19,749 bases of DNA from an uncultured Megamonas sp. (GCA_900554895.1 USIX01000022.1:1-19749); one strand, 5' to 3'; shown: positions 7,120 to 15,180, counted from the first letter of the stretch. Translations and numbers: made by a program. Notes: a model not told the origin generated them from the sequence alone.

Positions 7120-7194
7120 AGAACTAATATAAATCTTATTTAAATCTATGTCTGTTTTTATTAATTGTATATATTATAAAGGTAGGTTGATGAC

Positions 7195-7695
7195 ATGATT
7201 GCTGACAACACGAATTTTGAGCTTACTGATGCTCTTAAAGAAAAAATCAAAAGCATCATAGCAGCTCATGATTATGATTTTACTCAAATTGTTGGTATAT
7301 TGGTTGAAGTTCAGCAGGAAATTCCGCAGCATTATATTCCAAAAATCGTAGCTTATTATATTGCGGAAAATTTACCTGATGTTAAAGTATCCGTCATTTA
7401 TGACTGCATCACTTTCTACGATGCTCTCTCCGATAAACCGCGAGGACGGTATCCAATTGAAGTATGCAATAATATTGCCTGCAAAGTTAATAACAATAAA
7501 TTTTTAATTGATACTTTGCAGAAGCTTTTGAATATCGGTTTTGACAGTGTAACGTATGACGGCAAATTTACTTTGGAAAAAGTTTCCTGTTTCGGTGCTT
7601 GTGATAAAGCTCCTGCTGTCCGTATTAACGGTCAGGTTTACGGCAATCTCGACAGCGAAGAAAAAATCCGCGCACTGCTTGAAAAATTCATCTAA
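7195..7695 (+). CDS. hydC: NuoE-like [2Fe-2S] subunit of NAD-linked [FeFe]-hydrogenase (HydC)
   Basis: Thioredoxin-fold [2Fe-2S] subunit of the 24-kDa NuoE family (166 aa). The four ligands C91, C96, C132 and C136 have the exact C-x4-C-x35-C-x3-C spacing of NuoE. An N-terminal helical bundle (about 1-75) precedes the ferredoxin part. In trimeric soluble hydrogenases this subunit docks on the NuoF-like flavoprotein. It is followed 33 nt later by that subunit and then by the catalytic subunit, which separates it from a complex I gene. The start ATG at 7195 has a moderate ribosome binding site (AAAGGTAGG). Confidence 0.9.
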   Translation: MIADNTNFELTDALKEKIKSIIAAHDYDFTQIVGILVEVQQEIPQHYIPKIVAYYIAENLPDVKVSVIYDCITFYDALSDKPRGRYPIEVCNNIACKVNNNKFLIDTLQKLLNIGFDSVTYDGKFTLEKVSCFGACDKAPAVRINGQVYGNLDSEEKIRALLEKFI

Positions 7696-7728
7696 ACAGA
7701 AAACTAAGGAAAGGCAGGGTTTTATGAT

Positions 7729-8970
7729 ATGAGTACAGTTCAGTACATAACCGAAAATTTTGGTAAATACGATGTATTCTCCATTGAATCTTATATGAAT
7801 ATAGGCGGTTTTTCTGCTTTAAAAAAAGCTGTAACAATGGATAAAGAGGATATCGCCTCTCTACTCAGCGAAGCGAAAATCAAAGGACGCGGCGGTGCCG
7901 CCTACCCTATGGGGCGAAAATGGTCGCAGGCTCGTGCAGTCCCTCGTCCGCATCATTGCGTTATCTGTAATGCCGACGAAGGCGAAACCTGCACATTTAA
8001 AGACCGTGAACTTATTACAAACGACCCGTTCAATTTAATTGAAGCTATCATCATTGCGGGCTGGGCAGTAGAGGCCGAGGACGGATATATCTACATGCGC
8101 GCCGAATACAGCCATCTCCGTCCGCGTCTTTTGAATGCGATAAAACAGGCGGAGGAAAACGGTTTTTTAGGCAAAAATATTCTCGGCACCGGCTGGGATT
8201 ATAAAATCCATCTCTATACAGGCGCCGGTGCATATGTCTGCGGTGAAGGTACGGCTCTCATCCGCTCCATGGAAGGCAAGGCAGGCCGTCCCCGCATGAA
8301 ACCGCCGTTTATGAAACAGAGCGGTCTGTTCGCCCGTCCGACCTGCATGAATAATGTGGAAAGTCTGTCCATCGTACCACACCTTCTGCGCGACAATGCT
8401 AAAACTTATATGAAATACGGCGTAGGCGAATCACTCGGCACTAAACTTGTCAGCGTAGGCGGAAATGTAAAAAAACCCGGCGTTTATGAAATTCCGTTCG
8501 GTACTACTATTCGTGAAATCATCTACGATATGGCCGGCGGTATTCAGGGTGACAGAAATATACGCTTAATTCAGTTCGGCGGGGCATCCGGCAAAATTGC
8601 CGACAGCAGTATTTTGGATGTGCCGTACACCTATGAAGATTTTGATAAGCACGATTTAATCATCGGTTCCGGTTCTATTCTCGTCATAGACGAACGTACT
8701 TCCGTAATCGATTTTCTGCGCTATACACAGGACTTTTTCCTGCATGAAAGCTGCGGTCAGTGCACACCGTGCCGTGAAGGCAACCGCCACATCAAAATGT
8801 TCCTCGACAAGATTAAAGCCGGTACACACACACAGGAAGATTTAGACACCATGACGACATTCGCCAAAGTAATGCCGATGTCATCGTTGTGCGGTCTCGG
8901 TGAAACGGCGCAGAATGCTTTAAAATCCGCTATGAATATATTCCCTGACGTTTTTACAGTTAAAGAATAG
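7729..8970 (+). CDS. hydB: NuoF-like flavoprotein subunit of NAD-linked [FeFe]-hydrogenase (HydB), short form
   Basis: Carries the FMN and NAD(H) site and one [4Fe-4S] cluster, passing electrons between NADH and the hydrogenase subunit. At 413 aa it is only the NuoF core. GRGGAAYPMGRKW (53-65) is the nucleotide/flavin loop, NADEGE (81-86) the flavin region, the SLBB-like part lies around 238-275, and the N3-type cluster ligands are C342, C345, C348 and C388 (SCGQCTPCREGN). It lacks both the N-terminal [2Fe-2S] thioredoxin domain and the C-terminal two-cluster ferredoxin domain found in Thermotoga-type bifurcating HydB (about 620 aa). The usual CGEETAL motif reads CGEGTAL here, with G174 replacing the second Glu. 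The ribosome binding site AAGGAAAGG lies rather far upstream (about 14 nt). Confidence 0.9.
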   Translation: MSTVQYITENFGKYDVFSIESYMNIGGFSALKKAVTMDKEDIASLLSEAKIKGRGGAAYPMGRKWSQARAVPRPHHCVICNADEGETCTFKDRELITNDPFNLIEAIIIAGWAVEAEDGYIYMRAEYSHLRPRLLNAIKQAEENGFLGKNILGTGWDYKIHLYTGAGAYVCGEGTALIRSMEGKAGRPRMKPPFMKQSGLFARPTCMNNVESLSIVPHLLRDNAKTYMKYGVGESLGTKLVSVGGNVKKPGVYEIPFGTTIREIIYDMAGGIQGDRNIRLIQFGGASGKIADSSILDVPYTYEDFDKHDLIIGSGSILVIDERTSVIDFLRYTQDFFLHESCGQCTPCREGNRHIKMFLDKIKAGTHTQEDLDTMTTFAKVMPMSSLCGLGETAQNALKSAMNIFPDVFTVKE

Positions 8971-8986
8971 GAGGATATGAGAGTTA

Positions 8987-10729
8987 ATGGAAGAGTTAAT
9001 CCATCTTAAAATAAATAATATGCCTGTAACGGTAAAAAAAGGCACAAAAATTTTAGAAGCTGCCCGCATGCTTCATATCGATATACCGCATTTATGCTAT
9101 CACCCTGACCAGAGAGTCAAGGCAAGATGCCGTATCTGCTCTGTTGAAGTTGTCGGCAAACGCCGTCTCCTCGCCGCCTGCTCCACTGAATGCTGGGAAG
9201 GCATGGAAGTATATACCGATACGCAGGTTGTCCGCGATACGCAGCGCGGTATCTTACAGCTCATCATGGCTGACCACGAAGAAAACTGCCTTACCTGCCC
9301 GCGTAACGGCAACTGTGTTCTGCAAAGTCTCTGCAGCCGCTTCAACGTGCTGAAACCGAAAATTCCGCATGTAAGCAAACCGAAACCAAAATTCGGCAAC
9401 AATCCTAGTCTTCTGCATGACCCGGAAAAATGCGTAAAATGCGGTCGCTGCATTCGTGCCTGCAAAGACATTCAGGGAATTGAAGTATTGGGCTTTGCCG
9501 GTCGCAGTACCAATATTCACATTACGACACCGTTCAATGATGAATTCAACAATACGCAGTGTGTATTGTGCGGTCAATGTTCCCTTGCCTGCCCTGTAGG
9601 TGCGCTTGTGGAAAAAGATGATACGGAACGTGTTCTCGATGCTATTTTCGACCCGGAAAAAATCGTTATCGTACAGACTGCTCCAAGTGTGCGTGTTGCC
9701 TTAGGGGATGCTTTCGGTCTGCCGAAAGGAAGCATTGTTACGAAAAAAATGGTTACGGCACTGCGCATGATTGGTTTTGATAAAGTATTTGACACAAATT
9801 ACGGCGCCGACCTCACCATTACAGAAGAAGCCAATGAATTAATCGAACGCATTAAATCCGGCAAAAAAATGCCGATGGCAACTTCCTGCTGCCCTGGCTG
9901 GGTAAATTACATGGAAAAACATTATCCGGATTTACTCGACCATTTATCCACGACAAAATCGCCAATGCAGATTTTCTCCGCTATCACTAAAACGCATTAC
10001 GCCAAACAGGAAAATATCGACCCGAAAAAAATCTTTACCGTTGCCGTTATGCCGTGTATTGCCAAAAAATATGAAATTACCCGTCCGGAAATGGGACGCG
10101 ACGGCTATCAGGATACGGATGCCGTTATCACGACACGCGGTCTAATCAAACTCATAAAATATATCGGTATTGATTTCAACAATCTGCCGGAGAGCGAATT
10201 CGACAATCCTATGGGCGAAGCAACGGGGGCCGCTGCTATTTTCGGCGCAACGGGCGGCGTTATGGAAGCTGCACTGCGCACAACATACGAATGGCTCACG
10301 GGTAAGGAAATGCAAAACGTTGAGTATACGCCTGTTCGCGGTTTCGACGGTATCAAAGAAGCTGAAATCGATATTAACGGTAAAAAAGTCCGCATCGCTG
10401 TTGCCCACACGCTCAAAAACGCCAAAGTGATTATGGACAAACTGCGTGCCGGTGAATGCGAATATGATTTTATTGAAGTAATGGCATGCCCTGGCGGCTG
10501 TCTCGGCGGCGGCGGCCAACCGGTCGATACCACTATGGCTGTAAATAAAAAACGTATGGAAGCACTTTACACAATCGATAAAAATACGAAATACCGCAAA
10601 TCGCATGAAAATCCTTATCTGAAAAAACTTTATGAGGAATTTCTCGAAAAACCGGGCAGCAAAATCGCCCATGAACTTTTGCATACGCATTATCATGCCA
10701 GAGAAAAAATGTACGACTTTGACAAATAA
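8987..10729 (+). CDS. hydA: [FeFe]-hydrogenase catalytic subunit (HydA)
   Basis: Reversible H2-forming subunit (580 aa) with the multi-cluster architecture of Clostridium CpI. There is an N-terminal [2Fe-2S] ferredoxin domain (C37, C48, C51, C65) and a His-Cys [4Fe-4S] (H97, C101, C104, C110). Two [4Fe-4S] clusters follow (C149/152/155/159 and C192/195/198/202). The H-cluster motifs are TSCCPGW (C301 proton relay, C302 ligand), MPCIAKKYE (C357) and MACPGGCLGGGGQP (C501, C505). All run at an offset of two from CpI numbering, so every H-cluster ligand is kept. A small-subunit-type C-terminal region follows (about 520-580). AGGAGG lies 12 nt before the ATG. No signal peptide is seen, so the enzyme is cytoplasmic. 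Confidence 0.97.
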   Translation: MEELIHLKINNMPVTVKKGTKILEAARMLHIDIPHLCYHPDQRVKARCRICSVEVVGKRRLLAACSTECWEGMEVYTDTQVVRDTQRGILQLIMADHEENCLTCPRNGNCVLQSLCSRFNVLKPKIPHVSKPKPKFGNNPSLLHDPEKCVKCGRCIRACKDIQGIEVLGFAGRSTNIHITTPFNDEFNNTQCVLCGQCSLACPVGALVEKDDTERVLDAIFDPEKIVIVQTAPSVRVALGDAFGLPKGSIVTKKMVTALRMIGFDKVFDTNYGADLTITEEANELIERIKSGKKMPMATSCCPGWVNYMEKHYPDLLDHLSTTKSPMQIFSAITKTHYAKQENIDPKKIFTVAVMPCIAKKYEITRPEMGRDGYQDTDAVITTRGLIKLIKYIGIDFNNLPESEFDNPMGEATGAAAIFGATGGVMEAALRTTYEWLTGKEMQNVEYTPVRGFDGIKEAEIDINGKKVRIAVAHTLKNAKVIMDKLRAGECEYDFIEVMACPGGCLGGGGQPVDTTMAVNKKRMEALYTIDKNTKYRKSHENPYLKKLYEEFLEKPGSKIAHELLHTHYHAREKMYDFDK

Positions 10730-10732
10730 ATT

Positions 10733-11803
10733 ATGAATATGAATAAATCCTATAAAATAATTGATGATTTAACGATTAATCCTTCTTTTAATGAAGAACA
10801 CATCAAATCCCTTTTACAGGATTTACGCAGCGAAAATTACACGGGGCCGCTCAGCGAATATTTATTTGCGGCGGCTCGTTTCGTTCGCGAACCTTTTTAC
10901 GGACACAGAGTTTTCCTGCGCGGCTTAATCGAATTCACCAATTACTGCAAAAACGACTGTTACTACTGCGGTATCCGCCGTTCTAATGCCAACGCCGTCC
11001 GGTACCGCCTGACAAAAGAGGAAATACTGCACGCCTGTAAAATCGGTTATGCCAATGGACTGAGAACATTCGTGCTGCAAGGCGGTGAAGATATGTATTT
11101 CACCCCGAAAAGAATGACGGATATAATCTCTTCCATAAAAGAAAATTATCCCGACTGCGCACTGACTCTTTCCATCGGAGAAAAGGAATATAATGAATAT
11201 ATCTCTTATTTCAAAGCCGGAGCTGACAGATTTCTGCTGCGCCACGAAACAGCGGACAAATCACACTACCAGAAACTGCATCCGCAGGAAATGAGCCTTG
11301 TCCACCGGTTAAACTGCCTGAAAGAATTAAAAGAAATCGGTTTTCAGACAGGTGCCGGAATGATGATTGGCTCGCCGTACCAGAGCATGGATAATTTAAT
11401 TACAGATATAAAATTCTTGAGCAGTTTCAAACCGCATATGATTGGCATGGGACCGTTCATTCCGCACAATCAGACACCGTTTAAAGACAAACCGGCAGGA
11501 AGCGTAGAAATCACGCTCGTACTTTTATCCATCATTCGGCTGCTGCTGCCGAAAGTTCTTCTGCCTGCCACCACGGCACTTGCCACCCTCAGTGAAAACG
11601 GTACGATAAAAGGGCTAAAAGCGGGAGCAAATGTCATTATGCCGAATATCTCACCTACTGACATCAGAAATCTATATACTCTATATAACAACAAGAAAAT
11701 AACGGGCGGCGAGTCTCTGGAAGGCATCAACAATTTAAAAGCTATGCTCAAGAAACACGGCTACGAAGCTGTTACCGCCCGCGGCGACAGTTTGATACAA
11801 TAA
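10733..11803 (+). CDS. hydE: [FeFe]-hydrogenase H-cluster radical SAM maturase HydE
   Basis: Radical SAM enzyme needed to build the dithiomethylamine-bridged diiron site of the H-cluster. The 356-aa protein has the CxxxCxxC motif NYCKNDCYYCGIRRSN (C72, C76, C79) and a biotin-synthase-like barrel with LQGGEDMYF and LLRHETAD segments. No C-terminal accessory cysteine cluster is present, as in many HydE proteins. The start lies 3 nt after the hydA stop. I see no ribosome binding site before ATG 10733 or the in-frame ATG 10739, so translation probably depends on coupling to hydA. Confidence 0.95.
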   Translation: MNMNKSYKIIDDLTINPSFNEEHIKSLLQDLRSENYTGPLSEYLFAAARFVREPFYGHRVFLRGLIEFTNYCKNDCYYCGIRRSNANAVRYRLTKEEILHACKIGYANGLRTFVLQGGEDMYFTPKRMTDIISSIKENYPDCALTLSIGEKEYNEYISYFKAGADRFLLRHETADKSHYQKLHPQEMSLVHRLNCLKELKEIGFQTGAGMMIGSPYQSMDNLITDIKFLSSFKPHMIGMGPFIPHNQTPFKDKPAGSVEITLVLLSIIRLLLPKVLLPATTALATLSENGTIKGLKAGANVIMPNISPTDIRNLYTLYNNKKITGGESLEGINNLKAMLKKHGYEAVTARGDSLIQ

Positions 11804-11823
11804 AAAATTTTTATGAAAGAAGT

Positions 11824-13251
11824 ATGATAGCTTTGTATAATCCAAAATCTTCAAAAGCAGAAGAATTCATCAATCATGAAGAAATTCTTGCCACGCTTTC
11901 TTATGCTGATGAAAATAAACATAATGCAGCTTTAATCAAGGAAATCCTAGCTAAGGCAAAACTGGAAAAAGGGCTTTCGCACCGTGAGGCTTCCGTGCTG
12001 CTCGCCTGCGATATTCCTGAACTCAACGAAGAAATTTTCCATCTTGCCAAAAAAATTAAAGATGATTTCTACGGCGACAGAATTGTACTGTTCGCACCGC
12101 TGTATCTTTCCAATTACTGCGTAAACGGCTGCGTCTACTGCCCGTATCATGCTAAGAATAAGCATATTCCGCGCAAAAAACTGTCGCAGGAAGATATCAA
12201 GCGTGAAGTAATCGCCCTTCAGGATATGGGACACAAGCGCCTTGCACTGGAAACGGGCGAAGACCCTGTAAACAATCCGATTGAATACGTACTGGAAAGC
12301 ATCAAAACCATCTACAGTATTAAGCACAAAAACGGCGCAATCCGCCGCGTAAATGTCAATATCGCTGCTACAACAGTGGAAAATTACCGCAAACTGAAAG
12401 AAGCCGGTATCGGTACGTATATTCTGTTTCAGGAAACATATCACAAGGAAAGTTATGAAAAACTTCATCCGACAGGACCGAAACACGATTACGCCTACCA
12501 TACGGAAGCTATGGACAGAGCCATGGAAGGCGGTATTGACGATGTGGGCTGCGGCGTTTTATTCGGTCTGGAAAAATACCGCTATGAATTTGCTGGTCTT
12601 TTAATGCACGCCGAACATCTGGAAGCTCGCTTCGGCGTTGGGCCTCATACTATCAGTGTTCCGCGTATCCGCCGCGCTGACGATATCGACCCGTCAGCTT
12701 TCGACAACGGCATTGATGATGATACATTCGCCAAAATCGTCGCCTGCATTCGTGTTGCCGTACCGTATACAGGTATGATTGTATCGACGCGCGAAAGCCA
12801 GAAATGCCGTGAACGCGTACTTCAGCTCGGTATTTCTCAGATAAGCGGCGGCTCCCGCACGAGTGTCGGCGGTTATGCCGAAAAAGAACTGCCGGAAGAA
12901 GATTCCAGCCAATTTGACGTAAGCGATAACAGAACACTTGATGAAGTCGTAAACTGGCTCATGAAACAGGATTTCGTGCCGAGCTTCTGCACAGCCTGCT
13001 ACCGCGCCGGCCGTGTCGGCGACAGATTTATGAGCCTGTGCAAAAGCGGTCAGATTTCCAACTGCTGTCTGCCGAATGCTCTCATGACACTCAAGGAATA
13101 TCTCTGCGATTATGCCAGTGAAGATACCAAAAATACCGGTAATACCTTAATAGCCAAACAAATTCCACTGATAAAAAGCGATAAAGTCCGCGCTATTGTT
13201 GAAAAACAGCTCCATCTCATTGAAGAAGGACAGCGCGATTTCAGATTTTAA
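11824..13251 (+). CDS. hydG: [FeFe]-hydrogenase H-cluster radical SAM maturase HydG
   Basis: Tyrosine-lyase radical SAM enzyme that generates the CO and CN ligands of the H-cluster. The 475-aa protein carries the SAM cluster motif SNYCVNGCVYCPYH (C99, C103, C106). It also carries the C-terminal auxiliary cluster motif C-x2-C-x22-C (starting FCTACYRAGRVGDRF), which separates HydG from ThiH. SGGSRTSVGGY is another family segment. It follows hydE by 20 nt and precedes hydF by 14 nt; the ribosome binding site (GAAAGAAG) is weak. Confidence 0.96.
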   Translation: MIALYNPKSSKAEEFINHEEILATLSYADENKHNAALIKEILAKAKLEKGLSHREASVLLACDIPELNEEIFHLAKKIKDDFYGDRIVLFAPLYLSNYCVNGCVYCPYHAKNKHIPRKKLSQEDIKREVIALQDMGHKRLALETGEDPVNNPIEYVLESIKTIYSIKHKNGAIRRVNVNIAATTVENYRKLKEAGIGTYILFQETYHKESYEKLHPTGPKHDYAYHTEAMDRAMEGGIDDVGCGVLFGLEKYRYEFAGLLMHAEHLEARFGVGPHTISVPRIRRADDIDPSAFDNGIDDDTFAKIVACIRVAVPYTGMIVSTRESQKCRERVLQLGISQISGGSRTSVGGYAEKELPEEDSSQFDVSDNRTLDEVVNWLMKQDFVPSFCTACYRAGRVGDRFMSLCKSGQISNCCLPNALMTLKEYLCDYASEDTKNTGNTLIAKQIPLIKSDKVRAIVEKQLHLIEEGQRDFRF

Positions 13252-13265
13252 GAGAGGTCTTTTCT

Positions 13266-14465
13266 ATGGATTTAAATCAAACACCGTCCGCCAACCGCAC
13301 GCATATCGCCTTTTTCGGTATGCGCAATGCCGGTAAATCCAGCCTTATGAATGCCGTTACCGGACAGAATATCGCTGTCGTTTCCGAAATAAAAGGCACA
13401 ACTACCGACCCTGTTTTAAAATCAATGGAACTGCTGCCGCTCGGTCCCGTTACCGTTATTGATACAGCAGGACTTGATGACAGCGGCACTCTCGGCAGGC
13501 TGCGCACGGAAAAAACAATGCAGATTCTGCGCAGGACGGATATTGCCGTACTTGTAATTAACGCAATGTACGGCATGACTTCATTTGATGAGGAAATTTT
13601 AAATCAGATAAATGAACAGCAAATACCGTATGTTCTCGCTTACAACAAAATAGATTTAAAACCCGATTTAAAACAGCAGCTCTCAGCAGATGAACGAACT
13701 GTTTTTGTGAGTGCCGCCACCGGTGAAGGCATTAATGAATTGAAAGAAAAACTGGCTCATTTTGCCAAAACGAAACAGGAAAAATTCATTCTGAAAGATA
13801 TCATTGCACCGAAGGATACCGTCGTTCTCGTTATTCCGATTGATAAGGCCGCTCCGAAAGGCCGCCTAATCCTACCGCAGCAGCAGGTAATACGCGAACT
13901 TTTGGATATCGGCGCAACAGCCGTCATGACGCAGGATGATAATTTGGCTGATACGCTGAATAATCTAAAGACAAAACCGCGCCTTGTAATCACGGACAGC
14001 CAGGCATTCGCCAAAGTCAATAAAATCGTACCGCAGGAAATGGAGCTGACTTCTTTTTCCATTTTATTCTCCCGCTATAAAGGCAATCTAAAGCGACAGG
14101 TCTCTGCCGTAAAAATCCTTGATACGATTAAAGACGGCGATAAAATACTTATCGCCGAAGGCTGCACTCATCATCGTCAATGTGATGATATCGGCACGGT
14201 AAAACTGCCGAACTGGATAAAAAAATATACTAAAGCCGACCCACAGTTTATTTTTACCTCCGGAACGGAATTCCCGCATGATTTATCCGCCTATAAGCTT
14301 ATAATCCACTGCGGCGGCTGCATGCTCAACGAACGGGAAATGCAGTCCAGACTAAAAGCTGCACAAAAACAGCACATTCCTATGAGCAACTATGGAACAG
14401 CCATCGCTTATATGAACGGAATTTTGCAGCGAACCGTGCGTCCATTAAAAATTTCAATTAAATAA
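13266..14465 (+). CDS. hydF: [FeFe]-hydrogenase maturation GTPase HydF
   Basis: Scaffold GTPase that assembles the diiron subcluster and delivers it to HydA. The 399-aa protein has an N-terminal TrmE/Era-like G domain: G1 GMRNAGKSS (18-26), G2 GTTTDP, G3 DTAGLDD (66-72) and G4 NKIDL. A dimerisation domain follows. The C-terminal cluster domain has the ligands of the CxH...HCxxC motif (CTHH and HCGGC). A good ribosome binding site (AGAGAGG) precedes the ATG. It is the last gene of the hydrogenase operon, with a strong terminator right behind it. Confidence 0.96.
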   Translation: MDLNQTPSANRTHIAFFGMRNAGKSSLMNAVTGQNIAVVSEIKGTTTDPVLKSMELLPLGPVTVIDTAGLDDSGTLGRLRTEKTMQILRRTDIAVLVINAMYGMTSFDEEILNQINEQQIPYVLAYNKIDLKPDLKQQLSADERTVFVSAATGEGINELKEKLAHFAKTKQEKFILKDIIAPKDTVVLVIPIDKAAPKGRLILPQQQVIRELLDIGATAVMTQDDNLADTLNNLKTKPRLVITDSQAFAKVNKIVPQEMELTSFSILFSRYKGNLKRQVSAVKILDTIKDGDKILIAEGCTHHRQCDDIGTVKLPNWIKKYTKADPQFIFTSGTEFPHDLSAYKLIIHCGGCMLNEREMQSRLKAAQKQHIPMSNYGTAIAYMNGILQRTVRPLKISIK

Positions 14466-14468
14466 ACG

Positions 14469-14506
14469 AAAAACAGCGAACGCTTAAAAGTTGTTCGCTG
14501 TTTTTT
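14469..14506 (+). terminator. Rho-independent terminator after hydF
   Basis: AAAACAGCGAAC pairs with GTTCGCTGTTTT around an 11-nt loop, followed by a run of T residues. The A-run on the other side allows it to work for the convergent minus-strand gene ending at 14514 as well. Confidence 0.88.
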
Positions 14507-14513
14507 ACATCAT

Positions 14514-14981
14514 TTATAATTTTATTCTCCGTGCTACTGTTTTTATAACTTTAGCCCCTTTTTTCTTTATGCTGCGCAATGGACGAAGCGGTGCTATTCT
14601 GATTTTTATACGCGGTTTCACGTCTTTAACCGTACCGAAATCGCCCCGTTTTAGATAAGTCATTCTGATTTTTTCAGGTTTAACAATTTTCTTCAATGCT
14701 TTTACGGCTTTTTCCGGCTTACCGTCTTCCGCACAAATAAAAATATCGCTCGATACGTATTTCAATTCCGGATAAGTACGGATTACCGCATGACCTTCCT
14801 GCAATAAAATAAATACAACAGCCTCTTTTTCATTCAAAATCTGTGCACGTACTTCAATCGGCGTAAAACCCGCCATGTTCATTCCAATTTCCAAAGAGTC
14901 TTTTAAATCCGTATAATCACTTAAATTTTTACTTTTACAATCATACATATCTACTGTCAGCTGTCTTGCTAAAATCTTCAC
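14514..14981 (-). CDS. AdoMet-decarboxylase-like protein lacking the pyruvoyl serine, with basic tail
   Basis: Residues 1-115 of this 155-aa protein align by eye with bacterial S-adenosylmethionine decarboxylase (SpeD/SpeH class 1b): MKILARQLTVDMYDC at the start, then QEGHAVIRTYPE and SSDIFIC. In Thermotoga SpeH the chain is cleaved at S63 (ESH) to make the pyruvoyl cofactor. Here position 63 is Gly (codon GGT), S55 is Val and H68 is Arg, while C83 is kept. It should therefore not self-process or decarboxylate AdoMet. Residues 124-155 carry about 13 Lys/Arg and no acidic residue, a tail unlike the enzyme. The start is GTG with GGGAGAGAGAG upstream on the minus strand. Function unknown; ligand sensing or nucleic-acid/membrane binding are guesses. 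Confidence 0.75.
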   Translation of the reverse strand: MKILARQLTVDMYDCKSKNLSDYTDLKDSLEIGMNMAGFTPIEVRAQILNEKEAVVFILLQEGHAVIRTYPELKYVSSDIFICAEDGKPEKAVKALKKIVKPEKIRMTYLKRGDFGTVKDVKPRIKIRIAPLRPLRSIKKKGAKVIKTVARRIKL

Positions 14982-15002
14982 GGCTCTCTCTCCCAGTCAT
15001 AA

Positions 15003-15032
15003 ATTATAACAATATTATATCATAGCCCCCAA
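15003..15032 (-). promoter_or_regulatory. Candidate promoter of the AdoMetDC-like gene
   Basis: On the minus strand TATAAT (plus 15003-15008) is preceded by TG one base upstream (extended -10). It stands 18 nt from a weak -35, TTGGGG (plus 15027-15032). Transcription would start near 14996, leaving a very short leader that contains the ribosome binding site. Confidence 0.4.
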
Positions 15033-15064
15033 AATTTATATATAATGATATAATAATTATATAA

Positions 15065-15094
15065 TTGCATATATAACCGCCTCATCCCGATAAT
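15065..15094 (+). promoter_or_regulatory. Candidate promoter of the secreted protein gene
   Basis: TTGCAT (15065-15070), an 18-bp spacer, and GATAAT (15089-15094) predict a start near 15101 and an 80-nt leader. The leader contains a small hairpin, AAAACCG-CTAT-CGGTTTT (15121-15138), without a convincing U-tract. Confidence 0.45.
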
Positions 15095-15165
15095 GCGGAA
15101 TTTATCCATAATAACCAATCAAAACCGCTATCGGTTTTATTTATACGGCAAACAATACATATCTG

Positions 15166-15172
15166 TAAGGAG
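15166..15172 (+). promoter_or_regulatory. Ribosome binding site deciding the secreted protein start
   Basis: TAAGGAG ends 8 nt before the ATG at 15181. The in-frame GTG at 15172 overlaps the ribosome binding site and is unlikely to be used. Confidence 0.8.
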
Positions 15173-15180
15173 TGATTACT

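Larger units (their letters stand above)
6842..7194. other. 353-bp intergenic control region between eda and the hydrogenase operon
   Basis: No gene is visible here. In order it contains: candidate activator site 2 (6873-6886), a weaker TTTC-N6-GAAA match (6939-6952), a -24/-12 promoter (6971-6987), a very stable terminator hairpin (7024-7070), a sigma-A-like promoter (7091-7119), and an AT-rich leader to the hydrogenase gene at 7195. Confidence 0.8.

Noticed and set aside
7195..8970. NuoE/NuoF of respiratory complex I or a formate dehydrogenase.
   Set aside because: The very next gene is a full [FeFe]-hydrogenase and the maturases follow in the same operon; no other nuo or fdh genes are present.
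10142..10696. A 184-codon antisense open frame opposite hydA, and a similar one opposite hydG (11947-12501).
   Set aside because: They lie wholly inside well-conserved genes, have no ribosome binding sites, and their translations (Phe- and Cys-rich) look like frame shadows of biased codons.
14514..14981. Ordinary AdoMet decarboxylase (speD) annotation.
   Set aside because: The catalytic Ser63, Ser55 and His68 positions are all replaced, so an active enzyme name would mislead.
15121..15138. Small hairpin AAAACCG-CTAT-CGGTTTT as a terminator in the leader of the secreted protein gene.
   Set aside because: A 7-bp stem with two A-T-rich ends and no U-tract of useful length; too weak to call.
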